Shown here: piece by piece, positions 1 through 8,589 of the stretch
How positions within the stretch are numbered: position 1 is the stretch's first letter
Layout: each line of letters starts with the position of its first letter
Assembly (NCBI RefSeq): GCF_030503855.1
Contig: NZ_CP129971.1
Location: forward strand, 1,123,501 to 1,187,500
Origin: Marivirga salinae
Lineage (GTDB): Bacteria > Bacteroidota > Bacteroidia > Cytophagales > Cyclobacteriaceae
Length of the DNA: 64,000 nucleotides
Reading direction: 5' to 3'
The notes under the pieces: generated by a model
Told to the model about the DNA's origin: nothing
Database searches by the model: none
The model's input: the letters and a program-made list of their open reading frames with translations, nothing else
Made by a program: the position numbers and the translations under genes

Positions 1-2855
1 GTGGAAAGTCCTGTCCCGCCTTTAGCGGACACCTCAGGATCATATCCTGTATAAGAGGTTACTGTCCATAAATTTCTTCCAGAAGCCCCAATCTTGATTT
101 TATTAACCGCGCCATTGAATACATCTACTGCTGATTCTGGTAATCTATAGTATAAAGCAATTTCTCTTAATCTCATATAAGAGGCATCCTCTATAAATCT
201 ATCAGTATTAGGATTAGACGTTCTTTCAATACCTGAAGGATCATCCAAGTCACCCGTTAAACCTGCTAAATCTGTTAAAAAAGTTGTTAAATTCAAGTTG
301 TTTCCGCCTTCCTTAACATGAATTAAGAAACTAAAGTCAAAGTTCTTGAATATTGTAAAGCTATTTAAGAATGATGTTTGGAAATCAGGCTCTGCATCTC
401 CTACTGTTACCACTTCACCGTCAATAGTACCTTTTAATTGTGTTACTGGTTGACCTTCCTCTATAAATGCAGTACCAAGTCCTAAACCAAATCCAGAACC
501 TGCAGGTGCAAAAGGAGGTACATCCAATCTCGTAATTTCTGATCTGTTAAACCAGAAATTGGTAGTAGAAGTCCAAACGAAATTTTCGTTTTGCACTGGG
601 CTGGCATTTAATGCTAACTCTAATCCTTGGTTTTGCAAATCGGCAAGGTTTGTAACCTCTAAGTTAAATCCAGTTGAAGGTTGTAAGGCTCTTTGAAGAA
701 TTAAATCATAGATATTTCTATTATAATAAGTAGCTGTAAATGAAAGCTTATTATCTAATAATGTAACATCTATACCAGTTTCAAATTCAGAAGCAGTTTC
801 TGGTATTAAATCTTGACTTCCTCTCAATCCTCCAACGGAAACCCCTGGAGAACCCCCGATATTTACTGCTTGGAAACTTGTATATAGCGAACCAAAAGTT
901 GCACTAGATCCTGTTTCACCATAAGCGGTTCTTAATTTGAATTGATTGAATAAATCTAAGTTCCAAAAATTAAAATTAGCTAAGTTTAAAGCAACTGAAG
1001 CTTTTGGAAAGTAGTAGAATTGATTTTGATCGGCATTTAATGTTGATTTATCAGCTCTTACACCTAATGTAGCAATGATTTTATCTTCATAATTCATTTC
1101 TTGCTGAGCAAAGAAACCGAATTCTTTTACGTTTTGTAACGTTTGACCTAATTCCTGAGTACCAGATTGGCCCAAAGTGGTCTGACCAGGAATCAATTGT
1201 GTAGCTTGATTATATACCAGATCTCTATCAAAAGTAATATAAGTATAACCAACTTGAGAAGTCAATTGAATTGATCCTCCACTTAGGTAATTATCCCAAA
1301 CTAAAAATCCTTGGTTGTTGGTATTGAAGATACTGTTTTTTCCAACTCCAATAAATCCATTCTGTACTCCTTGTGCCTGATGATATTCTGGCACATATAC
1401 ATATGTCTCAAGGTTATAAGAATCAAAGCCACCATTCCATTTAAATTTCAAGAATGATTGGTCAGTTTCATATAGATTAATATCTATGCTTGCACCTTGA
1501 ATAAAACGATTAATTACCTCATCATTTAATGCTCGGTCTCTAACTAATAACATATTACCGGCAGCATTTGGATTGTCAGGATAGTTGCCAAATTCATCAG
1601 GATACAGATTTGCCCAAGGGCGGGTAAAAGCCATATTATAACCATAACTCAAACCACCTTCATTTTCATTTCCTGTAAAACCTCTTTGAGTGGTGGAATT
1701 TACAAAATTACTTGAAGTGGTGAATTTTATTCTATCAGTTAATTCGTGATCAATATTAGCCCGAACACTTGCTCTTGTATATCCAGTATTTTTAATTATT
1801 CCCTCTTCATCTCTTAAAGAAGCACCAACATAAAATTTAGTGTCCTCGCTTCCACCAGTTGCACTAATTTTTGTGTCTGTTATTAAACCAGTCTCTCCAT
1901 ATATTTCTTCTTCATAATCAATTAAGCCTCTTCCGTTTAATGCGGCATTATATCTAGCCACTTCGTCAGGGCCAAATACTTCCGCTACTAAAGCAGGTGT
2001 CCAATCTCTCTGACCAATACCTACTTTTCTTTGGATTGTGCTGAAACCCACATCTTGGGTAAGGTTAACTCTAGTTTCTCCTCTTTTCCCTCGTTTGGTA
2101 GTTATGATAACAACACCTGCATTAGCACGTGAACCATAAATAGCAGCAGCTGATGGACCTTTTAAAATCTCTATATTTTCAATATCACTAGGTGCCAAGT
2201 CCGCAATCCTGTTTGATGCATTTTCTTCGTTTCCAGAATTTGCACCTGATGCATTCCTTAATCCACTTGGAATTTCTGCATTACTTACATAAACACCGTC
2301 AATGATAAATAAGGGTTGATTATTTCCTGTAATAGAGGTAACTCCTCTCAACCTCATAGCAACACCACCTCCTGGTGCTCCAGAGCTAGAAGTAATATTT
2401 ATCCCTGTTACTTTACCATATAAAGCATTGTCCATAGTAGGTTGGTTGGTCATTCCGGTTAATTCTTCAGAAGAAACCGTAGCTACCGCATTACCTAAAT
2501 TAGATCTTTTTACACTTGATGCCAGACCGGAAACTACCACTTCATTTAGTTTAGTGATATCTTCTTCAAGTCTAATTGTTAAATCACCAGTTTGATCTGG
2601 ATTAACAGCAATTTCTTTTTGAGCAAATCCAATAAAAGAAACCACTAAAACCTCTGGTTTAGAAAGTTCAATTTTAAACTTTCCGTCTAAATCAGTTGTG
2701 GCTCCCGAAGTCGATCCTTTTTTCACAACTGTAGCACCAATCAAAGGTAAACCATCGCTGGCACTCACAACTGTTCCTTCTATCACCCGATCTTGAGCGT
2801 ATGAAAACGTTCCCATCAGGAATAGAATAATCAATAATAGATACTGTTTTTTCAT
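1..2855 (-). CDS. SusC/RagA-family TonB-linked outer membrane receptor, C-terminus cut by window edge
   Basis: TonB-dependent outer membrane transporter of the SusC/RagA type, which imports large substrates together with a SusD-like lipoprotein. About 951 codons are visible. Seen: signal peptide (MKKQYLLLIILFLMGTFSYA), a carboxypeptidase-regulatory-like beta domain (about residues 24-105, VIEGTVVSASDGLPLIGATV), a plug domain with the family hallmarks VRGVTSI-like RLRGVTSITGNNQPLFIIDG and LKGPSAAAIYGSRANAGVVII, then a long beta-barrel. The last visible residues (GYDPEVSAKGGTG) are typical of the final 40-50 residues of the family, so only a short C-terminal piece is missing. Any susD partner would lie outside the window. 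The ATG at 2855 is the only start that keeps the signal peptide. Substrate cannot be told from the sequence. Confidence 0.93.
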   Translation of the reverse strand, partial: MKKQYLLLIILFLMGTFSYAQDRVIEGTVVSASDGLPLIGATVVKKGSTSGATTDLDGKFKIELSKPEVLVVSFIGFAQKEIAVNPDQTGDLTIRLEEDITKLNEVVVSGLASSVKRSNLGNAVATVSSEELTGMTNQPTMDNALYGKVTGINITSSSGAPGGGVAMRLRGVTSITGNNQPLFIIDGVYVSNAEIPSGLRNASGANSGNEENASNRIADLAPSDIENIEILKGPSAAAIYGSRANAGVVIITTKRGKRGETRVNLTQDVGFSTIQRKVGIGQRDWTPALVAEVFGPDEVARYNAALNGRGLIDYEEEIYGETGLITDTKISATGGSEDTKFYVGASLRDEEGIIKNTGYTRASVRANIDHELTDRIKFTTSSNFVNSTTQRGFTGNENEGGLSYGYNMAFTRPWANLYPDEFGNYPDNPNAAGNMLLVRDRALNDEVINRFIQGASIDINLYETDQSFLKFKWNGGFDSYNLETYVYVPEYHQAQGVQNGFIGVGKNSIFNTNNQGFLVWDNYLSGGSIQLTSQVGYTYITFDRDLVYNQATQLIPGQTTLGQSGTQELGQTLQNVKEFGFFAQQEMNYEDKIIATLGVRADKSTLNADQNQFYYFPKASVALNLANFNFWNLDLFNQFKLRTAYGETGSSATFGSLYTSFQAVNIGGSPGVSVGGLRGSQDLIPETASEFETGIDVTLLDNKLSFTATYYNRNIYDLILQRALQPSTGFNLEVTNLADLQNQGLELALNASPVQNENFVWTSTTNFWFNRSEITRLDVPPFAPAGSGFGLGLGTAFIEEGQPVTQLKGTIDGEVVTVGDAEPDFQTSFLNSFTIFKNFDFSFLIHVKEGGNNLNLTTFLTDLAGLTGDLDDPSGIERTSNPNTDRFIEDASYMRLREIALYYRLPESAVDVFNGAVNKIKIGASGRNLWTVTSYTGYDPEVSAKGGTGLS

Positions 2856-3035
2856 ATCAATTTTAAGTTTTGTTTTAATGTTAATATGAACAATAAAACT
2901 GATATTAATTAATAATATGCAAAATATCTTATCTAGATGTTAGAAATGTTAAATATTATCTATGTAAATGAAAACATTTGTATGCTTTACGAACTAATGA
3001 TTGTTAGCTTAGAATTGTGCTGTTATTGTATCATG

Positions 3036-4103
3036 TTATTCTTTTTCTAATAGATTAGCATTGATTTCTTTAACGGTTGCTCTTGCAGTTCTCCCAACTC
3101 CAATCAAAGTGGCAGAAGCAAAACCTGTCCAGCCGCCAAAACCTACTAACCATAGATTCTCTTCTTCAACAGAACGGGTTCCTTTAGTCTTAATTTTGCC
3201 TCTTTCATCTGTTGAAACAATATTTTTTAAATGGTCTGTGGCAAAACCAAAACCAGTGCACCAAATCACAGCATCAAATGATTCTTCATCTCCATTTTCC
3301 CAGATTACTCCTGATTCAGTAAATGCTTTGACTTGACCTTTTGAATGGAGGACATCCCTATTTCGTGCTTCTTTCACCGAAGGAACCATCACTATATTAC
3401 CTAAATTGTATTTTGAAGCATCAAATTTCTCACCTTTCTTTTCAGCATAATATTTAGCAGAAGCTTGATCGAATAAAACTCTACCATCTACATCATCAGG
3501 TAAAAACTCAGGTGTTTTACGTGTTGTCCAAACAGTTTCAGCAACCTTGGAGACTTCAGCCAAAATTTGAGCACCTGAATTGCCTTCTCCCACTATCAAT
3601 ACTTTTTGGTCTGTAAAAACTTCTGGCTTTTGATAAAATGCAGAATGAACTTGCTTTCCACTAAATTTTTCCTTTCCAGGAACTTCAGGAATAAAAGGCT
3701 TTTCCCAAGTGCCAGTGGCTGAAATTATAGTCTTACTGTAGAATGTTGATTTGTCAGTTATGATTTCAAAGTAATCCGCTTCTTTTTCTACATCTTTTAC
3801 TTCAAAAGGCCTTTCAACTGGTAATCGATATCGCTTTTCATATTGGCATATATAGTCAATTACTTCTTCTCTACTAGGAAATTCATTTTCTGATTTGGGC
3901 ATTAACCAACCTGGCAAGGAGCTGTGTTCTGCTGGAGAAAAGAGTGTTAAAGATTTCCACCCATGTTGCCAGGCTCCACCACATTTTTCCTGATTATCCA
4001 GAATTACATATTCCAAATCAGTTCTGCGGAGATAATAGCCACAAGCAAGAGCACTTTGTCCGCCTCCTATTATGATAACATCATGTATTTTTTGTTCTTG
4101 CAT
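3036..4103 (-). CDS. arsO: ArsO-family flavin-dependent monooxygenase
   Basis: 355-residue NAD(P)H- and FAD-dependent monooxygenase, last gene of the arsenic operon. An N-terminal FAD Rossmann motif (IIIGGGQSALACGYYLRR, residues 10-27) and a second dinucleotide motif for NADPH (VLIVGEGNSGAQIL, near residue 170) are visible, with the FMO-like stretch ATGTW between them and a closing GFGFATDHL segment. Family knowledge: ArsO proteins sit in ars operons and are linked to arsenical resistance; the exact reaction is not settled. Placement 67 bases downstream of acr3, on the same strand, supports the ArsO name over a generic FMO. Without the context it could be any class B flavin monooxygenase. Confidence 0.8.
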   Translation of the reverse strand: MQEQKIHDVIIIGGGQSALACGYYLRRTDLEYVILDNQEKCGGAWQHGWKSLTLFSPAEHSSLPGWLMPKSENEFPSREEVIDYICQYEKRYRLPVERPFEVKDVEKEADYFEIITDKSTFYSKTIISATGTWEKPFIPEVPGKEKFSGKQVHSAFYQKPEVFTDQKVLIVGEGNSGAQILAEVSKVAETVWTTRKTPEFLPDDVDGRVLFDQASAKYYAEKKGEKFDASKYNLGNIVMVPSVKEARNRDVLHSKGQVKAFTESGVIWENGDEESFDAVIWCTGFGFATDHLKNIVSTDERGKIKTKGTRSVEEENLWLVGFGGWTGFASATLIGVGRTARATVKEINANLLEKE

Positions 4104-4170
4104 AGGTTATTTTTTTCGGTTTTATAAATACCTGTTTGCTTTTCACAAGTTAGCGCACGTGCCTGTAAGC

Positions 4171-5208
4171 CTAATATTTCCATTTATTAGCCAAAGCAAC
4201 TAAAGAAAGCATAACTGGAACTTCAACTAATACGCCCACAACTGTTACCAAAGCAGCCGGGCTTTGCAATCCAAATAAAGCTATAGCTACTGCCACTGCT
4301 AATTCAAAGAAATTACTGGCGCCAATCATGGCAGCTGGTGAACATACTGCATGAGAAAGCTTTAATTTTCTTCCTGCAAACCAGGCTATGAAAAATATAA
4401 AATAAGTCTGTATGATCAGCGGGACAGCAATCAGCAGTATGATAATTGGATTATCTAAAATATTAGGTCCTTGGAAGGCAAACAAAAGAATTAAAGTCAA
4501 CAATAAAGCAATAATGCTAACAGGTTTGAACTTTGGCAAAAACACATCCTGAAACCATTTTTCGCCTTTTTGTGCTACTAAGATTTTATTGGTAATCACA
4601 CCAGCCACTAATGGAATCACAACAAAAATAATGATACTTGCTGCCAGTGTTCCATAAGGAATTGTAATGTCCGTTATACCCAAAAGAAAGCCAACCAAAG
4701 GAATAAAACCCACTAAAATAATCAGGTCGTTAACGGAAACTTGAACCAATGTGTAATTCGGGTCGCCATCTGTTAAATAAGACCAAACGAAAACCATAGC
4801 CGTACATGGTGCGGCTCCCAATATAATAGCACCTGCTATATATTCCCCTGCCATTGCAGGATCAATAAAAGCGGAATATAAATGTTCAAAGAAAATCCAG
4901 GCGAAAAATGCCATAGTGAAGGGTTTGATAAGCCAATTGATCACCACCGTCATAATCAATCCTTTTGGAGCTTTGCCGATTCCTTTTATACTGGAGAAAT
5001 CAATTTGCAGCATCATAGGATAAATCATCATCCAAATTAAAATGGCAATTGGCAGATTTACTTTATAAATCTCCATATCACTTAAAAAGGAAATATCATC
5101 TCCAGCTAAGTATCCAATTAATATTCCAACACCTATACATAAGGCTACCCAAAGGCTTAAATAGCGTTCAAAAAAAGCCATTTTTTTCTTTCCTGCGGCT
5201 TCACTCAT
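4171..5208 (-). CDS. acr3: ACR3-family arsenite efflux permease
   Basis: 345-residue inner-membrane arsenite/H+ antiporter (ACR3, BART superfamily) that exports As(III) formed by the reductase encoded just upstream. About ten hydrophobic segments follow a short basic N-terminus. The family signature GAAPCTAMVFVWSYLTDGDP is present near residues 131-150, with the essential cysteine at position 135; a second conserved segment (GASNFFELAVAVAIALFG) lies near the C-terminus. Length is normal for ACR3. Its start overlaps the end of the arsC-like gene by four bases (ATGA), so the two are translationally coupled. Confidence 0.95.
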   Translation of the reverse strand: MSEAAGKKKMAFFERYLSLWVALCIGVGILIGYLAGDDISFLSDMEIYKVNLPIAILIWMMIYPMMLQIDFSSIKGIGKAPKGLIMTVVINWLIKPFTMAFFAWIFFEHLYSAFIDPAMAGEYIAGAIILGAAPCTAMVFVWSYLTDGDPNYTLVQVSVNDLIILVGFIPLVGFLLGITDITIPYGTLAASIIIFVVIPLVAGVITNKILVAQKGEKWFQDVFLPKFKPVSIIALLLTLILLFAFQGPNILDNPIIILLIAVPLIIQTYFIFFIAWFAGRKLKLSHAVCSPAAMIGASNFFELAVAVAIALFGLQSPAALVTVVGVLVEVPVMLSLVALANKWKY

Positions 5209-5819
5209 GATTTTTTAATTTTTAAGAATACATAAAATAATTCTGTGGCAATTTGACGACTTCTTTCTTCATACTTACTTTTTTGAAGCGGACTGCCATC
5301 AAAAGCTTTTGGGTCTTCATAATTTAAAGCAATTCTTTTTTCCGTCCCTGGAATAAAAGGACAATTTTCATCTGCATCTGAGCAAGTCATCAATGCTGCA
5401 AAACCAATGGACGGATTAAAAGCATGATCGTAAGTCTTGGAAAAAGCAATGATTGGATGGCTATCTGCTTTATATTTTATAGCATATACTGGATTTCCTT
5501 CATTAGAAAGTTGGACAGTTTCAAAACCAGCTTCTTCCAAAACCTGAATAACCATAGGATAAATTGCCGTTGCAGCTGTTCCTCCAGAATAACAAGTAAC
5601 TTGATTCAACTGAAAATGCGCTGCCAGAGCTTGAGCCCAAATTTGGGAAAGATGACTTCTTCGAGAATTGTGAGTACAGATAAAATTCAGTGAAATATTA
5701 CCTCCCGAATTGATTTTCTCCTGTAAATATTCAATAAAAGGATTTAATACTTCTTTTCTTTCGGAAGAGAGGGATTCTAAATCTAGTTTCTTGATGTAAT
5801 TAGTGAGTTTTTGGAACAT
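5205..5819 (-). CDS. arsC: ArsC-like arsenate reductase (LMW protein tyrosine phosphatase fold)
   Basis: 204-residue cytosolic reductase of the low-molecular-weight phosphatase superfamily, predicted to turn arsenate into arsenite for export by the neighbouring ACR3. The phosphate loop is seen at residues 48-55 as C-T-H-N-S-R-R-S (CX5R, nucleophile C48, R54). A second cysteine region (MTCSDADENCPFIPGTEKR) near residue 145 probably supplies the resolving thiols. An extra helical N-terminus of about 40 residues precedes the fold, which is common in Bacteroidota members. Starts 58 bases after the DUF6428 gene and overlaps acr3 by four bases. A protein-tyrosine phosphatase role is the alternative, but context favours arsenate. 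Confidence 0.85.
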   Translation of the reverse strand: MFQKLTNYIKKLDLESLSSERKEVLNPFIEYLQEKINSGGNISLNFICTHNSRRSHLSQIWAQALAAHFQLNQVTCYSGGTAATAIYPMVIQVLEEAGFETVQLSNEGNPVYAIKYKADSHPIIAFSKTYDHAFNPSIGFAALMTCSDADENCPFIPGTEKRIALNYEDPKAFDGSPLQKSKYEERSRQIATELFYVFLKIKKS

Positions 5820-5877
5820 TTTAGTAGAGGATTTAGCAACATTCTATTTTATCTTAAACCTGACAGGTTTATGTGGC

Positions 5878-6354
5878 TTAACAACATCCACCACCTGGTT
5901 CACATGCATTTGTACCTGAACCTGAAACATCAGCTAATTGCACTTTCGGTTTTGACTCAGGAATTCCACATTTATCTTTGGCTAAACAATCTGTTTGGGT
6001 ATTCAAAAGTACAAAGTAATCTTCCTCGAAATGCAAATGATATTTACCGATAGTAGTCCCTTGATATTCCACTTCTATGTCTAAATTATCATCTATTCCA
6101 AGTTTATCTTCCGATAAGGTGATAATATCATGAAGTTTTTTAGCTCCTAATCTGTGGTCGTAATCGCCAGCTTCATATAATTGGAAATTTACTGTTTGTT
6201 CATTTCTTATGGTGCCACCACAATCAATAAAATTGCGAGTAATGATGCCCACTTCTGTAATGTGGAAATGCTGAGGGACAAACTCCCCATTTGGCAATTG
6301 AAATTTAACTTCGCTTAAGTTTTCTAATGTTGATTTGATTTCTGAAAGTTTCAT
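5878..6354 (-). CDS. DUF6428-like protein with cysteine-rich tail, in ars operon
   Basis: 158-residue cytosolic protein without signal peptide or membrane segment, resembling the DUF6428 proteins found in Bacteroidota ars operons (recognised from memory of the family). No biochemical function is known to me. The body is mixed alpha/beta with conserved-looking HFHITEVG and HLHFEEDYF segments. Six cysteines are present: C45, C123, C129 and a tail C151-E-P-G-G-G-C157-C158. The CXnCC ending looks like a thiolate metal or metalloid site. It lies between arsR and arsC, 69 and 58 bases from each. A role in arsenite binding, handover or sensing is inference from tail and position only. Confidence 0.75.
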   Translation of the reverse strand: MKLSEIKSTLENLSEVKFQLPNGEFVPQHFHITEVGIITRNFIDCGGTIRNEQTVNFQLYEAGDYDHRLGAKKLHDIITLSEDKLGIDDNLDIEVEYQGTTIGKYHLHFEEDYFVLLNTQTDCLAKDKCGIPESKPKVQLADVSGSGTNACEPGGGCC

Positions 6355-6423
6355 GATTTCTTATTTATAAATTTTATTTAATTGTATTATCGCTTTATTA
6401 CGATGGTTAAAGACAAAAAAATA

Positions 6424-6759
6424 TCAGCAGCAGTTCTGCTGATTTGGGTTTTTATATAACTCAAAAATTCCACTGAAAAGGTTTTTTACTTCTTCCCAAC
6501 GCTTGGGGTTTATGCAGTAACTTACTGATACACCTTCAATAGTACCTTGTATAATACCAATGTCTTTCAATGCTCTTAAATGTTGGCTGATAGTAGCCTG
6601 CGCTAAGCCAAGTTCCGCCACTAAATGTCCATTGATGCATGCATTGGATTTCAGCAAATACTGAATAATGGCAATACGAGCCGGATGAGCAAAGGCTTTG
6701 GCCACATTTGCCAAGTCATTTTGCTCTTCTGTGAATAAATTTGATTTAGTTACGCCCAT
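6424..6759 (-). CDS. arsR: ArsR/SmtB-family arsenite-responsive repressor
   Basis: Winged-helix metalloregulator of about 111 residues that should repress the operon until As(III) binds. The helix-turn-helix is visible as LGLAQATISQHLRALKDIGI. The E. coli-type CXCXXC arsenite site is absent; candidate ligands are a cysteine in helix 3 (SNACINGHL) and a C-terminal Q-N-C-C pair, resembling the alternative arsenic sites of other ArsR subfamilies. The ATG at 6759 was chosen over an in-frame TTG at 6780 because the 12-base operator palindrome and the -7 box lie at 6772-6785 and would otherwise be inside the coding sequence. Confidence 0.88.
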   Translation of the reverse strand: MGVTKSNLFTEEQNDLANVAKAFAHPARIAIIQYLLKSNACINGHLVAELGLAQATISQHLRALKDIGIIQGTIEGVSVSYCINPKRWEEVKNLFSGIFELYKNPNQQNCC

Positions 6760-6771
6760 TTGATTCTTATT

Positions 6772-6783
6772 ATATTGCAATAT
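6772..6783. promoter_or_regulatory. Palindromic operator candidate for ArsR
   Basis: Perfect 12-base palindrome ATATTGCAATAT, 13 bases upstream of the chosen arsR ATG and overlapping the -7 box. Position and symmetry fit an autoregulatory ArsR/SmtB operator; binding is inference. Confidence 0.55.
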
Positions 6784-6808
6784 TACGATTAATCATTGTG
6801 TACGCAAA
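6778..6808 (-). promoter_or_regulatory. Bacteroidota-type promoter of the ars operon
   Basis: On the minus strand TTTG (6805-6808) is followed after 19 bases by TAATATTG (6778-6785), one mismatch from the TAnnTTTG consensus at -7. It overlaps the palindrome, as expected for a repressible promoter. Confidence 0.55.
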
Positions 6809-7220
6809 TTTCGATGCTAAGTTTATGTGATTTCTGTATTACTTAAGTGCTGTAAATGAGCCTGGAATTTCCAATTATGCAACAATCGGGAAAGTTACAG
6901 CGTGTAAAAGTTATGATTTAATTGGCTGTGATCATTTTTTTACCTGAATAGAAAGTATTTATAAAACTTTAATTTTTAATCGCGCACTATTTAATGAGGC
7001 AGAAAAATATGGTAATATGCATTCTACCTTTGCTTTTTTAGAGATTGTGGCGCATTTGTTCCAGAAGTTTTTAGGTGGGAAATAATCTATTATGCTTTCA
7101 TCGGCTCCAACCCTTATTTTTTATTAGTCTATTAAATTACTAGCTATTTGGAGTCGACCTCCCTTTTGAGGAAAGAGGGGAGTTATAGTTCTATTTATAT
7201 CATAAAGAATAAACTTAAGT
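6809..7220. other. Intergenic region between ars operon and nhaA
   Basis: 412 bases without a convincing gene between divergent arsR and nhaA. Near 7158-7182 there is a GC-richer imperfect hairpin of the form CTCCC...GAGG...GGGGAG that resembles the C-run/G-run repeats at 15716 and 26365. No good TAnnTTTG box was found directly upstream of nhaA. Confidence 0.5.
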
Positions 7221-8555
7221 ATGTATAACTCAGTAAATAATCAATCTACTTTAACTTACATTCAACAAACTGCGAAGAAGTTTCTTGATAGGGAGACTGC
7301 TGGAGGCTTACTTCTAATTGCGGCAACTATTGTAGCTCTTATCATAGGCAACTCACAATGGGCAAACAATTATCATCATTTTCTAAAGGATGAATTTCTC
7401 ATTGAGTTTTCAGAGTATTTTACTTTTGGTCTGACTGTCGAAGAGTGGATTAATGACGGTCTAATGGCCGTATTTTTTTTAGTAGCAGGTATGGAACTGA
7501 AGCGGGAAATCATGGTAGGAGAGCTGTCATCTTTTCGGAAAGCCTCCATGCCAATAATGGCAGCACTAGGAGGGATGATTGTTCCTGCAGTTATTTTTGC
7601 GAGTTTCAATGCTGGTACAGAAAGTGCAAGTGGATGGGGAATCCCAATGGCGACAGATATTGCCTATTCATTAGGGATTATTGGTTTGTTAGGTAAAAGG
7701 ATTCCCTCGCAGCTTAAAATATTCTTGGTCGCTTTGGCTATTGCCGATGATTTAGGAGCTATTCTCGTTATTGCAATTTTTTACAGTAATGAATTGAGTT
7801 GGACGTATCTTGGGTTAGGAGGGGCATTATTTATTCTTTTATTGACCATTAATCGACTAGGGGTAAAAGATTTGTTTTGGTACATAGTTGGTGGTATCTC
7901 ACTTTGGTATTGCTTTCTTAATTCTGGGGTTCATCCAACGATTGCAGGAGTACTTTTTGCGATAACAATTCCGGTCAAACCAAAGCTAGACAGTAAATTA
8001 CTGAAAGAACGCACAGACAAGAATTTGGCTGAATTGGAAAAGACTGATATTGAAACTCGCGATCCTATGCAAGATATTCAGCAGAGAAAAATACTCAAAG
8101 CCATGAAGAAAGATACTCAAAACTCCAGACCACCATTGCTCAAACTGGAAAATTCCCTCATTAATTTTAACGCCTTTTTTATTCTTCCAGTCTTTGCCAT
8201 AGCCAATGCGGGTGTTAAACTTGATGTAAGTCTATTAGAAGTTACTTCTCACTCATTAGGCTTGGGCATACTGTTAGGGCTTGCAGTCGGCAAAGTATTT
8301 GGGATTAGTATTTTCTCATATATTGGTGAAAAGCTTGGGATTGCGGAACTTCATTCTTCCTTGAGGTGGCAACATATTATTGGGATTGGGTTGATTGCAG
8401 GTATAGGTTTTACGATGTCTTTATTTATCACAAATTTAGCTTTTGTAGATTCTGAATTAGAAAAAATTTCTAAGATTAGCATTCTAATGGCATCACTTGT
8501 TGCTGCGCTTTGTGGGGTTATTACTTTATTATTCACCAATCCTAAAAGAGATTAA
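7221..8555 (+). CDS. nhaA: Na+/H+ antiporter NhaA
   Basis: 444-residue inner-membrane antiporter that extrudes Na+ (or Li+) in exchange for protons and controls cytoplasmic pH. NhaA hallmarks are clear: GMELKREIMVGEL in the N-terminal third, D146 in PMATDIAYSLG, the paired aspartates D176-D177 in ALAIADDLGAILVIAIFY, and the late helices GIGLIAGIGFTMSLFITN. A hydrophilic loop of about 60 residues (positions 255-315) in the middle is longer than in E. coli, which is common in Bacteroidota. Single gene, flanked by the ars operon and a convergent sensor-like gene. It suggests a saline habitat, but NhaA is widespread. Confidence 0.96.
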   Translation: MYNSVNNQSTLTYIQQTAKKFLDRETAGGLLLIAATIVALIIGNSQWANNYHHFLKDEFLIEFSEYFTFGLTVEEWINDGLMAVFFLVAGMELKREIMVGELSSFRKASMPIMAALGGMIVPAVIFASFNAGTESASGWGIPMATDIAYSLGIIGLLGKRIPSQLKIFLVALAIADDLGAILVIAIFYSNELSWTYLGLGGALFILLLTINRLGVKDLFWYIVGGISLWYCFLNSGVHPTIAGVLFAITIPVKPKLDSKLLKERTDKNLAELEKTDIETRDPMQDIQQRKILKAMKKDTQNSRPPLLKLENSLINFNAFFILPVFAIANAGVKLDVSLLEVTSHSLGLGILLGLAVGKVFGISIFSYIGEKLGIAELHSSLRWQHIIGIGLIAGIGFTMSLFITNLAFVDSELEKISKISILMASLVAALCGVITLLFTNPKRD

Positions 8556-8589
8556 GCTAAGTTAATGATTGAATCAATAAATCTCTTAA

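Noticed and set aside
6424..6780. Longer arsR starting at TTG 6780
   Set aside because: It would place the -7 box and operator palindrome inside the gene; the ATG at 6759 gives a normal ArsR N-terminus.
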